In this document: piece after piece, positions 6,114-7,440 of the stretch
Position numbering within the stretch: the stretch's first letter is position 1
Layout of the letters: each line of letters begins with the position of its first letter
From: JAIEPT01 sp038217425
Lineage (GTDB): Bacteria; Planctomycetota; Planctomycetia; Gemmatales; Gemmataceae
NCBI GenBank assembly: GCA_038217425.1
Contig: JBBQPM010000273.1
Location: forward strand, 1-7,440
DNA length: 7,440 nucleotides
Reading direction: 5' to 3'
Made by a program: the position numbers and the translations under genes
The notes under the pieces: generated by a model
Seen by the model: only the letters and a program-made list of their open reading frames with translations
What the model was told of the DNA's origin: nothing
The model's database searches: none

Positions 6114-7163
6114 GCACTTTCGCAGCATACGGAGCACGGCGATTTCCTCGCCGGAAAGGTTCGCGGCGCGCTGTCGCGACGGCTTGACCGGGAAGCGCAG
6201 TCGCTGGAGCAGAGCACCGTCCACATAGCTATCTACGATGGCGGAATGGATGTAACACTTTCGGCACACCGAGACCGTATTTCCCAGCCGACGGGCGACG
6301 GCGGCGATCGCACGGTTGACGTTTCGCTTTAGCTCGGCCTGGGAATCCGAGATCGGCAGCTCGTAAAACGCACGGGCGGCCAGCAGCGTCGCGCCCCAGG
6401 TGCGAAAGTCCTTGGCCGTGTATTCCCCCTCGGCAGCACTGCGTAAGTACTCGTTGACTTCCGACGAGCCGACGGGACGACGTTTGCCGGCTTCGTCCAA
6501 ATATTGAAATAGCTCCTGGCCGGGAATCTCCTGACAGCGTTTGACGATGGCCGCAATGCGCCGATCGCCGACCGTGACTTGATGGCAAATGCCGCTCTTG
6601 CCGCGGAACTCGAAAATGATTTCATCCTTGCGAATCCGCGCGTGCTTGTTTCGCAGCGTCGTCAGTCCGAACGAGTGATTGGTCCGGGCGTACTCTTCGT
6701 TGCCGATACGGATGAGCGTTGTTTCCAGGAGATGAACGACCGTCGCCAGCACTTTGTCGCGCGGCATGCCGGGAAGCTTCAGGTCCGAACGGACGCGCGC
6801 TCGAATCTTTGGAAGGGCTTTTACGAAGTGGATGAGCCGATTGAACTTTGTTTCATCGCGGACCGTGGTCCAACGTTCGTGATATCGGTATTGCTTACGG
6901 CCCCGCGCATCGCGGCCCGTCGCCTGGAGATGCCCGGTCGACAGCGGACAGATTCGCACATTCGTCCAGGCAGGCGGGATGGCCAGTTTGCGAATCCGCG
7001 AGAGGGTTTCGACGTTTCTGATTCGTTTGCCGTTGGGTCCGAAAAATTGAAAGCCACGGCCGATGCGGACGCGGCGAATCGCGGGCAAGTGGTCCGCCCA
7101 GTTGACCAGGCGGGCGCGGCGAATGCATGCGGAAAGGGCGCCGTTCGTGACGGTTTCGTTCAT
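6108..7163 (-). CDS. DNA topoisomerase IB (poxvirus-like, bacterial)
   Basis: 351 residues, the usual length for bacterial TopIB. The enzyme relaxes positive and negative supercoils by cutting one strand through a 3'-phosphotyrosine link, without ATP or metal. The N-terminal domain (about 1-105) contains GRGFQFFGPNGKRI, IPPAWTNVRI and GHLQATGRDARGRKQYRYH, the typical DNA-clamping segment. The catalytic domain (about 106-351) shows R152 in RIGNEEYA, K189 in FRGKSG, R254 in KDFRTWGAT, N295 and the nucleophile Y304 in CRKCYIHSAIV. As I recall the Deinococcus TopIB catalytic residues (R137, K174, R239, N280, Y289), all five match here at a constant offset of 15, so the enzyme should be active. 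The ATG at 7163 has only a weak GGGA upstream. It is first of a possible run with the DUF6496-type and dehydrogenase genes. TopIB is patchy among bacteria, so past horizontal transfer is plausible. Confidence 0.95.
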   Translation of the reverse strand: MNETVTNGALSACIRRARLVNWADHLPAIRRVRIGRGFQFFGPNGKRIRNVETLSRIRKLAIPPAWTNVRICPLSTGHLQATGRDARGRKQYRYHERWTTVRDETKFNRLIHFVKALPKIRARVRSDLKLPGMPRDKVLATVVHLLETTLIRIGNEEYARTNHSFGLTTLRNKHARIRKDEIIFEFRGKSGICHQVTVGDRRIAAIVKRCQEIPGQELFQYLDEAGKRRPVGSSEVNEYLRSAAEGEYTAKDFRTWGATLLAARAFYELPISDSQAELKRNVNRAIAAVARRLGNTVSVCRKCYIHSAIVDSYVDGALLQRLRFPVKPSRQRAANLSGEEIAVLRMLRKCV

Positions 7164-7188
7164 GGCAGGTGGTCCCGATGTATAAACG

Positions 7189-7223
7189 AGCCGCAGCCGG
7201 GCGGGTTAGCGCCCTCTGCGGCT
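7189..7223 (-). terminator. Hairpin between the small hypothetical gene and topoisomerase IB, likely terminator
   Basis: AGCCGCAG (7189-7196) pairs perfectly with CTGCGGCT (7216-7223). Inside, GGGCG (7199-7203) pairs with CGCCC (7210-7214) around a six-base loop, giving a 13-pair GC-rich stem with a small internal bulge. On the minus strand it begins 15 bases after the TAG of the small gene and is followed by CGTTTATA, a short and imperfect T-stretch. It probably ends the transcript of that gene, leaving topoisomerase IB with its own promoter. Confidence 0.5.
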
Positions 7224-7237
7224 TCAATCCTGAACGC

Positions 7238-7440
7238 CTAGCGATCGGAGCCCTTCTTGCCGCCGGGTTGCTGGATGGCGTGTTCTCCGGCGGTCTCATA
7301 ATTGCCGAGGCGGCCCTTGGGGTCGCGCTCCGAAAGCGGGGCGCCGTGCGGCGCGTCCGCCGGGACCTGATCGAGCTTGTCGGTCGGCATGCCGGGCCGG
7401 TCTTGCGGTTGATTGCCGGGGGGAATCGGCGGATTGTGCT
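7238..7440 (-). CDS. C-terminal part of a small hydrophilic hypothetical protein
   Basis: A minus-strand frame enters at the window edge and runs 66 codons to the TAG at 7238-7240. The product is rich in Pro, Gly, Asp and Lys, for example HNPPIPPGNQPQDRPGMPTD, later GAPLSERDPKGRLGNYETAG and a QQPGGKKGSDR end. It has no hydrophobic core, signal or cysteine, so it is probably disordered. I do not recognise the family. Steady use of G/C in third codon positions and the terminator-like hairpin just after the stop support a real gene. The start lies outside the window. Confidence 0.55.
   Translation of the reverse strand, partial: HNPPIPPGNQPQDRPGMPTDKLDQVPADAPHGAPLSERDPKGRLGNYETAGEHAIQQPGGKKGSDR

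Noticed and set aside
1..7440. CRISPR array, toxin-antitoxin pair or defence genes
   Set aside because: No regularly spaced repeats and no open frame with recognisable motifs of such families were seen on either strand.

Overview
The window looks like a piece of a GC-rich chromosome from a free-living, respiring bacterium. Every intact gene lies on the minus strand. A large periplasmic sugar dehydrogenase fused to a diheme cytochrome, a cytosolic PAS hybrid histidine kinase and a tRNA remnant without encoded CCA would fit a planctomycete, acidobacterium or similar environmental lineage. That assignment is inference from gene content, not a firm identification.

Left part (1-about 800): decayed and mobile DNA. 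Positions 133-178 hold only the 3' half of a tRNA gene (anticodon arm, variable loop, T arm, 3' acceptor strand), probably tRNA-Arg(CCG). This is the classic scar of an integrative element that used a tRNA gene as attachment site. The AT-richer DNA to its left has a 22-bp-period direct repeat and three successive inverted repeats, as expected at an island edge. To its right are a minus-strand glyoxalase/VOC pseudogene with two in-frame stops and a lost 5' end, and next to it a short plus-strand remnant of an IS3-family transposase.

Middle (804-3487): a two-gene unit read right to left. A short, catalytic-domain-only cobalamin-independent methionine synthase homologue (2426-3487) overlaps by one base (TAATG) with a soluble PAS-HisKA-HATPase-REC hybrid kinase (804-2426). 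The kinase's GGAGG ribosome binding site is formed by the last codons of the upstream gene, so the two are very likely translated together. A possible extended -10 promoter lies about 55 bases upstream of the first gene.

Right part (3658-7440): a secreted PQQ-type glucose/sorbosone dehydrogenase with a C-terminal two-CXXCH cytochrome domain (3658-5844), preceded closely by a small lysine-rich DUF6496-type protein (5858-6043), a complete poxvirus-like/bacterial DNA topoisomerase IB with all catalytic residues (6108-7163), a terminator-like hairpin, and the C-terminal end of a small unrecognised hydrophilic protein running off the window (7238-7440).

I do not see an unmistakable new defence or mobile system. 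The points most worth checking are the tRNA-fragment attachment site with its structured edge, and the translationally coupled methyltransferase-hybrid kinase pair.
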